This document shows, piece by piece, positions 11,800 to 23,566 of a stretch of DNA of 64,000 nucleotides; position 1 is the stretch's first letter, and the number at the start of each line of letters is the position of its first letter. This stretch comes from Botryotinia globosa (lineage: Eukaryota > Ascomycota > Leotiomycetes > Helotiales > Sclerotiniaceae): the NCBI GenBank assembly GCA_014898425.1, contig RCSZ01000012.1:1178001-1242000 (forward strand). Reading direction: 5' to 3'. The notes below the pieces were generated by a model that searched no databases, was not told where the DNA came from, and worked only from the letters and a program-made list of their open reading frames with translations. Both the position numbers and the translations under genes were made by a program.

Positions 11800-13644
11800 T
11801 TACCACTTGATGCTCTTCGTAATTGGGTACCGTCTCTCGGTCGGGTTACTAATAGTCCCAAAGCATCTCACTGTTCCAATCCGCTTTTGCAGATCGAATC
11901 GCATAGAAGTCTGATAAACTCTCTTACTCTCAGGTATGAAGCCAGCTTTTCGACCTTCCTCTTCCAAGCTCACGACTGCTTTGGCAATATTGCCAGCCAC
12001 AGCACTATCCCACACTCCCTCACGCCATGACTTTGACAACAACAATGAGATAGCTTCCGATCGGATTGGAACATTTCGACATTTAAGTGCAACGACATAT
12101 ATCTGACTGATGATTCCAGAATCGAATGTGAAGTTGCCTGTCCATGCTGGATGAGACATTAAACCTTTTGTTGAATTGAGCACTTCGCGGAAATCTTCCC
12201 AGTACTGATCAAGAGCGACTTGCAATGGGATCAATACGGAGTTTATGGCAATGCGACATAGAATCCAGCGCAGTTTTAGGATTGTGGCACCTGCGAAGTC
12301 TCTACTACTTGGGAAGAGACGGCACTTTTGCAAGACTGGTGCGAATGCCGCGTGCCAAGAGATTAATTCGGCAAGATATCTCCCCTGTTCTTCGATCACA
12401 GCTGAAGAAGGCTTCGTAATAATAGTTGTCTCATTATCATCCTCATAGCCGCGCATTGTTGCTTGTGCAGTATTTGGCGTGGGCAAAAGATGCAAAAGAC
12501 GACGCATGATGAGATCCCAATAGGCTTTTGCTTCCGGGAGAGATACAAAACGCGAAGGCATGTTTTTTACACACGAGGATCCAGAATCCTTAGCTAAAAT
12601 ATGATAGGCCATGCCGCGACCGTCCAAATTGAAGCTCAACGAAACGATTTGGAGTAAGCCGAAGGCCTGGTAGATTTCATCTTCTACGTCACTTGGCACT
12701 GGAGAAACTATGCCTAAAGTGACCGAATCGGTCGAAGCATTGGACTCCTCAGCATTTTGTAGAGGCGACTTATCACTTCTGGATGTATGATCGTGATGAT
12801 ATGCTTCCATGAGACGAATCCAAGCTATGATGTGCACAGTAGCCGATTGTTGTGTCCCATAAAGATTCTCGAAGTATATAATGAGCAAACAAAACAGTAA
12901 AGTTGTTCTTAATGAATGGCCTCGTTCAGCGATATCTGTCTTCATTAATTTCACTGCTTTATCATATTGTTTGATAGCGAAAATATGATGTTCCTCTATA
13001 GTTGACCCTGCAACTGGTGAGTGTGGGTTTTGCTCTTTCGTATGCAATATTAGATCAAGAGCCCCTATAGCGCTCATAGCATGCCGAATTGGCCGTTCCT
13101 GTTCGCCAGCTTGCAACATTAGATGACTCCATAGTTTTGATTCGAAGAACCCGCATAGTCGTCGCGTGGTATTTTTCGTGAAGAAACAAAAGTACCGGTA
13201 TTCTTGTTCGGTTTCAACGATAGGACTCCTTGGACGCAGGACTCGTATGTTTATACGAGCTGTTTTGGGAGCTGCTTTCGTGTCAGGTACTGATGGAATG
13301 ACTTTACAACAAGCAATAGCTAGTAATCGCCCTTAGAAGTATCAGACCTTTCGAGGGTGGTATAGCACGATGAGTTGCACTAGATTTTCTCTTTGGCTGC
13401 GGTTTCTGAACAGCGTTTGCGCGCTTATAAGCCTGGGGAAATGCGTCTACATAGTATCCATCGCATTTGAAACCCGAAGCCTTACATCTAGCACAATTTG
13501 GCTTTTCTTCGTCACATTTGACTCGTCGTCTTCTGAGATTGTGGTCAATCTTGTCAATTCACGTGACGACCTTAGTGGTGAAAATAAGGTTAAGGTTTCG
13601 GAAATTTAGTACAGGAACCTGCAAGTCCAACAAGCAGCTCTTGT
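11800..13644 (-). CDS. Zn2Cys6 fungal transcription factor (5' exon unresolved)
   Basis: The zinc cluster is spread over small exons. Exon 13644-13619 (26 nt) supplies TRAACWTCR. Exon 13532 to about 13381 supplies RRRVKCDEEKPNCARCK and SGFKCDGY. The last exon runs from about 13319 to 11800. Together they give the six cysteines in CX2CX6CX5CX2CX6C order, the Gal4-type binuclear cluster. The large C-terminal part (over 440 residues) is helical with the fungal-specific transcription-factor middle region (RHAMSAIGALDLIL near its start). The second intron boundary (13380-13320) is the best-framed of several choices. The first exon with the ATG is upstream of 13644: an in-frame TAG sits exactly at an acceptor (TTTTAG), so an exon must precede it. 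Candidate starts lie at 13757 and 13790. The target genes are unknown; the decayed P450 lies just upstream on the same strand. Confidence 0.7.
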
Positions 13645-14042
13645 CTAAAAGTGTCATAACGTCAATGTAAAGTTACGTTGAGGAATTGATGGTGATTTGT
13701 CTTGCGGAAATATGCTCGCGGTCGTTTGTCCTTTCGTTTCAAGGGGATACTTGTCATTCCACTACTCTTGCTCGTGCCTCGTGGCATCATTGGCTCAAGT
13801 CACACAAATGATACAAACGCACAATCAGCTTGGAAAGATTCTTCGACACAGGTATAGAAAATGCTCATAAATATAGTGTTCATTCACTGGGAGTTCTATC
13901 GGTTTGATGATTTTTGAATGGGGGTATTCCCATGATACAGCTGAACTGTGCCTCTATCATGCACGCCTAGAACCCCTGTCGCGAACCCGTTGGCCAATCC
14001 TATTGCTTACATCTTCACTCATCACGTTCCATGAAACCGCTG
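13645..14042. other. Region upstream of the zinc-cluster gene
   Basis: It should contain the missing first coding exon and promoter of the Zn2Cys6 gene. Open in-frame ATGs at 13757 and 13790 are followed by a basic segment rich in Lys/Arg, but the only clear phase-0 donor would leave a 32-nt intron, so I do not fix it. Confidence 0.4.
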
Positions 14043-15731
14043 CTAAATTTCAGGCCTGATCTTGGCTCTCAAGTTCATAGGTGCTTTTTGAATGATCATT
14101 ATCACCAGGAACCTGTCGAAATCCACCTCGTCCTCCGCATCAACTGAAAAGTCAAACGTCCATAAAAGTCTAGTGACTGCGAGACGGATCTTTGCCCATG
14201 CAAGTGGTCTTCCAAGACAGCTATGAAATCCCACACTGAAAGGTCTGCTAGCCGTGAGCTGATCAGTTGCATACTTCTTTGGTTGTTGGTCTTTCGGTAG
14301 CCAGCGTTCAGGAACAAATTCGTCTGGATCTGCAAATATATTTTTGGATCGATTTGTTGCATATGTCCGAACTGCTAAACGTGTCTGCTGGAGCATTAAT
14401 TTAATGTATCACTATCCACGGGTTTTGAGTGGAATATCCCACAATATTCGTCCCCATCTTCAGGGACTACACGCGGCAGTCCACTAGGAATTGGATTATA
14501 TATTCTCAAGCCCTCGTTAATCACAGCTTCCAAATAAGGGACAGGAGTGTTTTGGATCGCATCTAAAGTGATATCCCAGTCCTCCCTGAACTTTGCTCTG
14601 ATGTCATCACAAAGTCGATCAAGAATTCGCTTCTTCTTCTATTTGGTGAGATGGTTAAATATACCAGTCATCACTGTTGCAGAAGTTTCAGAACCACCAA
14701 CGATGATGAAATTAAACGTGGATACGATCTCCTCGCGGGACATGTTTTCGAAATTGATATTGTTTCTCATCAACGAGTCATCAAATCCGGACGATCACTT
14801 TTCGTATCTAAGCGACGATCGATCATCTTTTCCGCATACGCGCTATGCTGTCTCTGCTCCTTCATGATTCTTTTCGGAATTAATTTCTGAAACAAAAATT
14901 CCAACGTGGGGTAGAACCGCGAAGCTGCAGCAATGGACATTCCCTTGAGATAGCTAAACAGCGTACGGACCCAATGATGATATTCTCTTTTCTCGAGACA
15001 TCCAAATGGTGCACCAAACGCCAAATCTCCGATGATATCCATGGTGAAAAAATTCAACAAATCTGTAATATTGATTCGAGCACCTCTGATCGAGTTCTCG
15101 GGCTTTTCGGCAACCTCTCTGATCTTGGAGATCAGCATGTCAGCATGAGATTCGATCAATGCATACTGTGTGCGGAGCGCTTCATCGGTGAAAGAATTAC
15201 TCATCAGTCCTCGGACACGAGCATGGAACTTGGAGTCTGTCGTTGTTATGAGGTTATCGGCTTGATTTTTGGGAGCTGAGATACTTAAGAAATCAATTTC
15301 AAATATACTTTTCCAATGTATTTTACTAACCAATATACCAAAGCTTGTCTCTCGAAGCACGCTTGTGTCCGCGACGAAAAGTGTATATATCGTTCCAAGC
15401 TTGCTCGCTCGCTCGCAAATGATACTTCATCTGGTGCAAGACGGTAGGATTCTCCGTAAATGTCGTGGAATTCTTTTACTTTCTTTACGAGCTGTCCTGT
15501 GAGAAGGTAGTATATGAAGAGGAGTCGCGAAGCGGTCCAAAGTTTAGGACCTGGAAATTTCGCGAGGGGGCGGAAATAGATATTGTAGATGACACTTGAT
15601 ATAGGGTACTTTTATATATTAGCTATTGCAGTGCTTCAAATATTGGGGGGGTGTTACCCCTAGCAGAGCGAGGAATGCTACTCCAATCTTGTTTTCTCCA
15701 AGGATAGTTGCTATCGTGTTGTGACTCCCAT
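14043..15731 (-). pseudogene. Cytochrome P450 pseudogene, multiply disrupted
   Basis: Clear P450 landmarks remain in different frames. There is a hydrophobic N-terminal anchor (around 15720-15660), the FPGPKLWTASR hinge, an I-helix-like FNFIIVGGSETSATVM segment, the ExxR motif as EGLR, DPDEFVPERW, and an intact heme loop FSVGFHSCLGRP holding the axial cysteine. Lesions: a GAGC unit present three times near 15402-15415 where the frame wants fewer (4-nt shift); a one-base shift at about 14770; an in-frame TAG at 14641-14639; and a further stop/shift around 14395-14415 between the K-helix part and the C-terminal part. With at least four independent breaks it cannot encode a working monooxygenase. 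The intact heme motif suggests recent decay. Original substrate unknown. Confidence 0.85.
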
Positions 15732-16247
15732 GTCGGATAAATGTTCAAAAATATTTTCAAAAATGAATGACCATAGAATTGATAGAGATGTTGAGTCACT
15801 TAGATATCGATGGAGATAATATTTGAGCCAAGGTTTGAGGAAAGGGCAAGTCTTCCTTTTCTGGACGGGGTTGAATGTACACCCCTCCACATCCAACTGT
15901 TGCCAATATAAAATGCAGTCATGTTGGCACCAACTTATAGTCAGTTACAACAAATCAGTTCCCGCAGCGATCTTACTGGCCAATCCTAATACATTCCTAA
16001 CATTTTGCCATTCGAGTTCTACCACCTAATCAAAGGGTTACTTGAATTCTTCGGATCCGTGAATTTCCAAATAAAGCAATAAAGACATCCCATGAGTTCA
16101 TCGTTCAAAACACGTATAGTTAAATTCATATTCGTTAAATTCATCAGTGATTTATTTATCGCCATTACCAAAGATCGAATCCGTAGATTCATTCCCCCAA
16201 GATTCGATTTTCCCGTTCCCCTACTCCCCGATTTCCAATTCCCATTT
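15732..16247. other. Intergenic, no feature seen
   Basis: 516 bp between the P450 remnant and the 3' end of the AAA gene. No repeat, RNA gene or family-like ORF was recognised. Confidence 0.5.
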
Positions 16248-19200
16248 CTATTCGTATCTAGGTGGCGGCAATGCCGTATACGCTCTCTGTCTTCTCTCGT
16301 GTAACATGACTTCTATCGCCATCGTTGCATTCTCTGCTGTACAAACCAACTCTCCTTCTGCCGCCATCTCCAAAAACACAGTTCTACAAATCGCTTTTGC
16401 TAATGTCTCCACATCTCTCGCATTACCCCAGCTATGCGTTGCTGTTAAGAATGTCATCACTCGCAATAATTGTTCATATTCTCTCTGTTCGGTTTGCTTC
16501 AATATCGGAATTGTAATCCCCGCAAGCCCTAATTTGATTTCCAAAATCTGCAAACAATGCAGTGGTGTTAAAGCTGGGAAGTTCATTTCATCTGGGAATC
16601 GTGATGCCAGGCCTGGATTCGCTGATAATAAGGAGTTGATTTCGTCCTCGTAGCCAGCAAGGATCACAATCAAGTTTCCGTGGAACTTGGGTTTTGTGAG
16701 CAGATCAACAAGTTCTGATACGACTTCGGATGTAAAACTGTGGCTTTCAGTATGAGGTGCTAGACGATACGCTTCGTCGATAAATAAAACTTTTCCTAGA
16801 GCCTTCTCTAGAACTTTCGCCGTTTTGGGCCCTGAATGTCCAATGTATTTGCCAGTGAGGTCGCTGGCCGAGCACTCGATGACTGTTTCATCGGAGAGAA
16901 ACCCCATGTCATAATATACTTTTGCAAACTTGCGTGCTGTGGTTGTCTTGCCAGTTCCTAGAACACAGTTGTAAATACCAATTATTCTGTGAGAAGACGA
17001 AAAGTATATATCTTACCTGGTGGTCCCTTGAAGACAAAATTCGTTGGGATGTACTCTCTTGGATCGATGTTTCTTGCTTTCATGGCTTTACAAACATTTT
17101 GGTATTGTCCCAACTGTTTAACTATATTCTCACACCCAATGACATCGGCAAAAAGCTTTCGAAGGTTCTCATTTGCCGATCTGCCTCTATCATATTCAGG
17201 ATCGAAATCCTCCGGTTGGAATATCCATATGCCAGGCCTTTCTTCCACTGGAATTTTCGACATTCTCAATTGGTAGTTGGTTCTCGCAGTCGCAATGAGG
17301 TTCTCTACTTCTCCACCATTACCAAAGTTTAATCTGGTCCGGGCTTTCTGAAGTACATCCATAGCAACCTTGATGGCTTCTTCCGTAGCTTCAAGAACAT
17401 GGAATTCTAATTTCGAGCGCAGGATTTTCTCAAGTTCATCAATCGAAAAGTTCTCAAAGCAAAATGCACTTTCGATGGGGAATCGTCGACTCAGTCCGGG
17501 ATTCGAGTGATTCAGCATCTCCAGCATTGGCTCCTTATATCCCAGTAAGAGAACGCATAGATCATCGCCAGGATTTCCTTGCACTTCTGCAACTAGCGTG
17601 TCGATGACCCCTTGCCTAAATGAGTCGCTCTCGTTTCCAGTGCCGTCGGAATTCCCACTGTACATCATGTATGCTTCATCGATGACCAAAACATTGCCTC
17701 GTGCGGCGTTAAGCGCAGCTTTGGTATTGGCTTCAGAATCTCCAATATATTGTCCGATTAAATCACTTGGGTTACGGAAAATCACTTCGCCCTTCGAAAG
17801 AACACCGATCTCTCCAAGGATCTTAGCATACAATTTCGCAACCACTGTTTTGCCAGTTCCAGCTGGACCCAAAAATAAGCGATTTAGAGTGAATTGATGC
17901 AGAGGCTTTTGTTCCAACTCTCTCTGATAGTTTGATTTCACGAGCTCAAGAAGTGTAAGCAAAGAAGTCTTAATCTTTTCCAGACCAATAAGCTTTTGAA
18001 GTTCCTGCCAAGCCTCGCTATTGAGAATTGCAGAAGAAGGATCTGGACCGAGTATGTCTTCTTTTGTGAATAGGAGATCCTCTGGATCAATTGCTGGGGT
18101 TTCTTCAGTATTCGATCCCGATCCCGAATCTGAGTCTTTGTCGGTCGACTCTTGTGCTTCATTAGCCAATTTGCCGTCTTTGGAGGATTTGTCCTCCTCA
18201 ACTTTGTTTTTATTACTAGCCTCGACTTCCGAAGGGTCTTTATCTTTTGTTTCTAATTCTTTGTCGATTTCTACGTCCGTTGGGACTGTTTCTTTCGAGG
18301 ATGCCTGCTCATCCACCACCACCTCGTCTTTGGTAGACGAGGGTATCTCTTCGTCTGATTTTGGCTCTTCTGATTTGACCTCTTCTATGAAACTTGCGTC
18401 TATAGGCTTTGGCACTTCTGCTGGTTCCGGGACCACCACGACAATGGGCTGTTCTTTTGATTTTGTCTCGTTCCCAAGATTGTTGTTTGCCGGAATCTTC
18501 ACGATCTCTGCTTTGGTATATCTCTCGCGAAGCGATTTTCCCATTTCTTCCTTCGTCTCCTCGCTCTTGGTTGCTTTGTCGTCTTTCCGTACATCGGCGA
18601 GTTCCTTCAAAGGCTCATCTTGCGATTTGTCTCCGACGGTGTGTTCGCCAGCAGTGCTCTCCTCGACCGTCTTCTCCTCAACTGTCTTCTCTCCACCTGC
18701 ATCCTCTACATCTGCCTTCTCTTCACCTGTCTCCTCCTCATCTTCTTTCTTCTTTGCAGCCTCTTCTTCCGCAGCCTTAGCAGCTCTCTCTTGTCGAGCT
18801 TTAGACAACCTAGCAGACTGCCTCTCCCAGATCTGAGCGACAAGATTTTCAACAGCTCTAGCATTACCAAATTGAGAGCCTCCTCTCATTCTACTAACTC
18901 TCCTCGCCGCAATCCGCATATAAAGTCCATCATTACCACCTTCAACCTCCATCTTCCCATCAAACTTCTTCTTGATACAAGAATTGAGGATCTCAAGTAA
19001 CTCAGGCTCTGTGAAATCGTCGAATGTGAGAACATTGGGAAGCAGACTGGCAACGCTCTTTGTGCCATGACCTAACAATTTACGCATTCCTTTTTCGTGT
19101 CCAGCGAGAATGAAAACCGCAGATCCTTTCTTCTGATCGATTTCCTGGAAGAGAAAATCGAGAATCTTGGGGCCGTTGCTATAATCATCTAAAGTCATTG

Positions 19201-20647
19201 CATCGTCGATGAACATTACACCGCCATTAGCTATTTTATCAACGTATCGTTTAATACCCCCATCGGAAAGATATGTACCCGTTGTCATGACAATAATATC
19301 GCTTTGAATGGCTCCCACCGAATACAGATATTTGGCATAAATCCTGGCCATGGTGGTTTTTCCAGTCCCTGAATTGCCTATAAAGACTGCGCCAAATCTC
19401 TCTTCTTCCAAATCGATTTTTTGCCGAATTGAACTCTCAACTTTGGCTTTGAGTTTCCTCACATGCTCTTTTACTTTCTTTAACCCGGTCATGGCCATGA
19501 TTTCTTCCCAGGCCTTTTCTCCTTCTTCCGCTCTTTCCTTTTTAATTCGTTCGTTCCTCTCGGCAGTTTGTTCGTCCGCATCTGAGTCTGAATCTGATCC
19601 AGCACCAGATGCACTATCGTCTTGCCTAGAGTATTCAGAAGGTGGTGCTGGCCCACCTTTTCTGCAACTAGGCCCCGGAAGAGTAATCCATCGATGGGTC
19701 CTGTAATCCCATACATAATTTTTTGATGGCCAATCCAAATCCACAGGCATATTTTTCGGACACCAACGATCATTTGAATGTATCAAAGTATTCTCATCAG
19801 GCTCCTCAGGTATACATATGCATTTCGATCGTTGATTGGGTCCCCAGAACGATGTGATCGTCCATACCTCTTTCCGTTGTCTTTGATAATCGGGATTCCA
19901 GATACAGCTTGTTGTTGGTAATCTCTCTAGTCCAAAGATTGTCTCGAACTCAGAAAGCTGACATACCATCGATGGTGGAATACCTATAGAATCGTCTTCT
20001 GATTCGAAAAATTCTTCTAACAATAGACGAATAGCTTTAAGCAGGTAAGGAATTTCAGGAGTGAGATGAGTCGGCACAGGTGTTAGTTCCATACACCCTT
20101 CTATCTCAATCTCCTTTTGCTCACAGTCCTCTTCCGGGATAGCCATAACATCATCATCCAAAAGTACCTCCTGAAGAAACCCTGGACTTCTAACATCGAT
20201 CGCCGAATCCATATACGGAACCTTGACATCAGAAAATCCAGCATCGAGTTTCAAAATTGGGAAATTCATCCCGCTCTCTCCCTTCACTCTTCCCTCCACT
20301 TCACCACTCTTCTTCGTCTTCTCATCATTAACCAGCCCAAAGAGAGGCAGATTTCCCAAACCCTCACTCTTATCTTCCCCCACCAACTTACTCAATATTT
20401 CTCTCCCCTCATCTTCAACAATATCAACCTTATACAGTCTCTGTAACGCTCTCCTCAACTGTCCCTCCACCGCATACACATCAAACCCCAACGCATGTCT
20501 CGCCTGAGATTTCCTCACAAAAGGTACCAATTTCCGGTAAACTTCCGATGCATTCTCCAGAGCAAGTATGACTTGCATTAACACGTTCTGACAATGTTTT
20601 GTTGTGTTGGTGCAAGAGACGCATGTACTTTTTGATTCTGGCGGCAT
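16248..20647 (-). CDS. Triple CbbX/SpoVK-type AAA ATPase protein
   Basis: Exons 20647-17017 and 16957-16248 join within the third Walker A motif (59-nt intron) to give 1,446 residues. Three AAA modules of the CbbX/stage V sporulation K type are present. Module 1 has GNSGTGKTT near residue 425 and FIDDAM near 476. Module 2 has GPAGTGKTV near 924 and VIDEAY near 985. Module 3 has GPPGTGKTT near 1208 and FIDEAY near 1260. Module 1 has DD where the other Walker B motifs have DE, so its hydrolysis may differ. Between modules 1 and 2 lie about 230 residues of Glu/Lys/Ala and Ser-rich low complexity. The N terminus has a CVSCTNTTKHC cysteine cluster and a helical region. CbbX proteins remodel protein complexes in bacteria and plastids; the fungal role is unknown. 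Confidence 0.85.
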
Positions 20648-21510
20648 GTTCGGGGTTGTGAATGTGAGATTGCTTCTGTTTTCTGACTAGTAAAAAGGTA
20701 TTTGAGTAAAGAGATAGAGATATGATGGTATGAGTGAGTGGTTTTCGCTTATACGTAAGGTATTAGTCTGTTGTAATGCAAAAGTAGACCGATGGTACGT
20801 ATACCGCGATTCAATATATATAAACCTCGTGATAATGAGTATTCAATCGAAATGCAATTCCACTTCAACTCAATCAATTCAAAGTTTCGCCTGATTTATA
20901 ATTCAACCAGTTAATTCCAGTGCACACATACAAAACAATCCCCAGAAACAAAAAGTAAATCAAATCTATTTATTCACCGTCAGAAAATGGCTTCCACGAC
21001 TTATAGCCGTTTCCTCGTCCAATACCTACCTCCTGATCCGCCTACCATAGGTCGCATAGCGTTAGCCTCAGAGCACCAAGATGCAGGTCAGATAGGCAGA
21101 CAATCCAATCAAGCGAAAACGATATGCATAACGAGGCTAACAATGTTGCACCGCTGCTGCAAGTCCACTCCTCAAGGAATCCGCTCCTCCTATCATCACG
21201 AAAGAAAATTCGCTGCTGATGACCCTGTATCGTGTCGATGAGTCAAGGCTGAGCGGTCGCCAGCGGTCTCAAGTTAATGGCGAGAAAATGATATGTGGTG
21301 CGTGGATTACTGGATACGCATGTTCCTATCTACGTATGATACGCCACTTTTGATCGTTTTTGCCTAATCCGTGCATGAGATACTTAACCCATTTTCGTCT
21401 GGTCGTCTACCTGTCTACTCCGGATTTCCAAGCAAATATTAATAAGCTACGCTAGTGACCCAAATACATAGCTCCTTCACAGCGCCAATACAGCGATAAG
21501 AATCCCGAAA
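20648..21510. other. Promoter of the AAA gene and flank of the AT-rich element
   Basis: 863 bp leading up to the left end of the AT-rich element. It holds the AAA promoter and, on the + strand, the short ORF at 20987-21241 described separately. Nothing else was recognised. Confidence 0.45.
20987..21241 (+). CDS. Possible short or truncated gene, unrecognised
   Basis: An 84-codon ORF with a favourable AAAATGGC start context opens with MASTTYSRFLVQYLPPDPP, which reads like a genuine protein start rather than random sequence. Downstream it becomes Gln/Arg/Ser-rich and stops about 270 bp before the left end of the AT-rich element. It may be the 5' end of a gene truncated by that insertion, a spliced small gene, or chance. 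I know no family. Confidence 0.25.
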   Translation: MASTTYSRFLVQYLPPDPPTIGRIALASEHQDAGQIGRQSNQAKTICITRLTMLHRCCKSTPQGIRSSYHHERKFAADDPVSCR

Positions 21511-22835
21511 CTACCGAGGCCTATAACGCGCATTTGGCCAAAACCCCAAAAATAGATTTTTGCCTGAACTAAAAATATATTTAGAATTTAGAGGTGTATA
21601 TATATTAAAATAAAACTTTTAATTTAATATATAACTTTAAAGAAATTGATAAAATAAAATAAAAAGTAATATTTTTATTAATTAGAATTCAAAGAATCGA
21701 TTGATATAATTCTTTTTGAATTATCTCAAAAATTAGAATTTATATTTATTATTGAAATATTTCAATAAATTCGAATAATAAATCGCTTTCAATATTTAAT
21801 CTTTTATTATTTTAATATTTTAATAATAAATATTAATATTAATTTTTGAGATAATTCAAAAAGAATTATATCAATCGATTCTTTGAATTCTAATTAATAA
21901 GATTATTCTTTTTTCTTTTTTATTATTAATTCTTTTAAGATTGTATATTGAATTTAATAGTTTTTTATATAAGTTGAGGATTGATTAATAATCAAATCTA
22001 ATTTTTAAAGTATTAGCAAAAAAATATTTTGAAAATTAGAATTTATTAAAATAGAATTGAATATAAAATTTGATTTTTGAAATAATTTCAAAAAGATTAT
22101 ATGAATCGATTTCTTAAATTTTAATAAATAAGATTATCTTTTTTCTTTTTATTTTATTAATTCTTTTAAGAATGTGTATTGAATTTAATAGTTTTTTATA
22201 TAAGTTGAGGATTGATTAATAATCAAATCTAATTTTTAAGGTATTAGTAAAAAAATATTTCGCAAATTGGAGTTTATTAAAGTAGAATTAAATATAAAAT
22301 TTTGTTTTCGAGATAATTTAAAAAAGATTGTATAAATTGATTCCTTGAATTCTAATTAATAATAAAATATTTTTTTATTTTATTTTATTAATTTCTTTAA
22401 GGTTGTATATTGAATTGAATAATTTCTTATATAAATTGAGGATTGATTAGTTATATAATTTAATATTTAAATTTGAATTCGAAATAAATGAAATAAGAAT
22501 CCTTATCAGAATTCTTTTGCTTATGATATAATAGTTTGTATATAAAAAGAAAATTATTCAAAAAAGATTTTATATTAAAACTTGAATATTAGTACATTTC
22601 TTTTCAAGAATCCTAAAATAGATTTTAAAACTATAATAATATTAATAATAATAAAAGCTTTCTAATGATATAATATTTTTTATAATAAAATTATAATTTA
22701 TATTGTTCTATATAATACAATTTTTCTTTTCAAGATTTCTATGAATATATTATACAAATTATAGAATTTTTTTTTGCTTCAGGCAGAAATCTATTTTTGG
22801 GGTTTTGGCCAAATGCGCGTTATAGGCCTCGGTAG
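21511..22835. mobile_element. AT-rich (RIP-like) element with 58-bp terminal inverted repeats
   Basis: The ends 21511-21568 and 22778-22835 are inverted copies of 58 bp with one mismatch, opening CTACCGAGGCCTATAACGCG and GC-balanced. The interior is extremely A+T-rich with no usable ORF. It contains an internal inverted repeat of about 58 bp (about 21680-21737 against 21841-21898) and about three tandem copies of a roughly 231-bp unit starting near 21899, 22130 and 22361, diverged from each other. It looks like a non-autonomous DNA transposon or MITE-like element whose interior has been mutated by RIP. No clear target-site duplication: the flanks share only AAA. Confidence 0.75.
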
Positions 22836-23566
22836 AAACCCCGATAAGATTGGTAACGTAGATGAAGCCTGCGGGGGCCCTCAAATGATAATCAAATGCA
22901 AGCGAAAAGCGTGAAGTGACTTAAAGTTAACTTAACAAACTCGGTGAAGCGGCGCGGGGATATCAGAACAGGGATTCCACATGCGCTCCACTCGCATACC
23001 TTAAACGCACAGTTAGTGACCGGTAACTTGTAAGACCATCTCAGCCTCATTTTTGTCCTTCCTTTCACAGCTTTCACAGCTTTCACATCTACGTGCAGAG
23101 GATGGGGTGATGCGGGAGCCCGGGAAAAGATGCTGGGAAGAATGCTGTGAGGAGTGAGATGGGGGGAGAAGGATTCTGCCTTGGGTGTGAGAGTGGAGAT
23201 TTTTTCGGCGGAGGATGGATGATATCATGCACGTGAGTCATGTGGGCCGCTCGCGAGTATGTGTGTGGCCGGTTTGGGGTGGGTTGAGGCTCTGGAGATT
23301 GTTGGTGTTGGAGGAAGTGGCAATTGAGGGATGGTGACTCGCTACGAGGGGCTGTCAAATATTGGGTTGAAAATATACTATTTCTCGAGTCTTGATTTTT
23401 GAGGCTCACGCTTTTCAAGCAAGATCTCATTTGGTTTCTGGTTGTTAAACATCATCATTATTCGTCATCGTTTACATCTCGCCCCTCCAATCTAGACTCA
23501 TCCAAAACAACCCCTCACTCCCCTCACTATCGATCATCCCAGAAATACACGATTCACAAACCCCTC
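22836..23566. other. Intergenic right of the AT-rich element
   Basis: 731 bp of normal composition resuming abruptly after the element. No family-like ORF or repeat was recognised. Confidence 0.45.

Noticed and set aside
18021..18836. Plus-strand Ser/Thr-rich ORF of 271 codons
   Set aside because: Antisense of the acidic low-complexity linker of the triple AAA gene; no introns, start context or domain.
21511..22835. CRISPR-like array in the AT-rich element
   Set aside because: The repeats are long, diverged and tandem in a fungal transposon-like element; no spacers or cas genes.
21505..22850. GATAAGA on both sides as a target-site duplication
   Set aside because: The two copies lie at different distances from the inverted ends, so they are not a duplication made at insertion.
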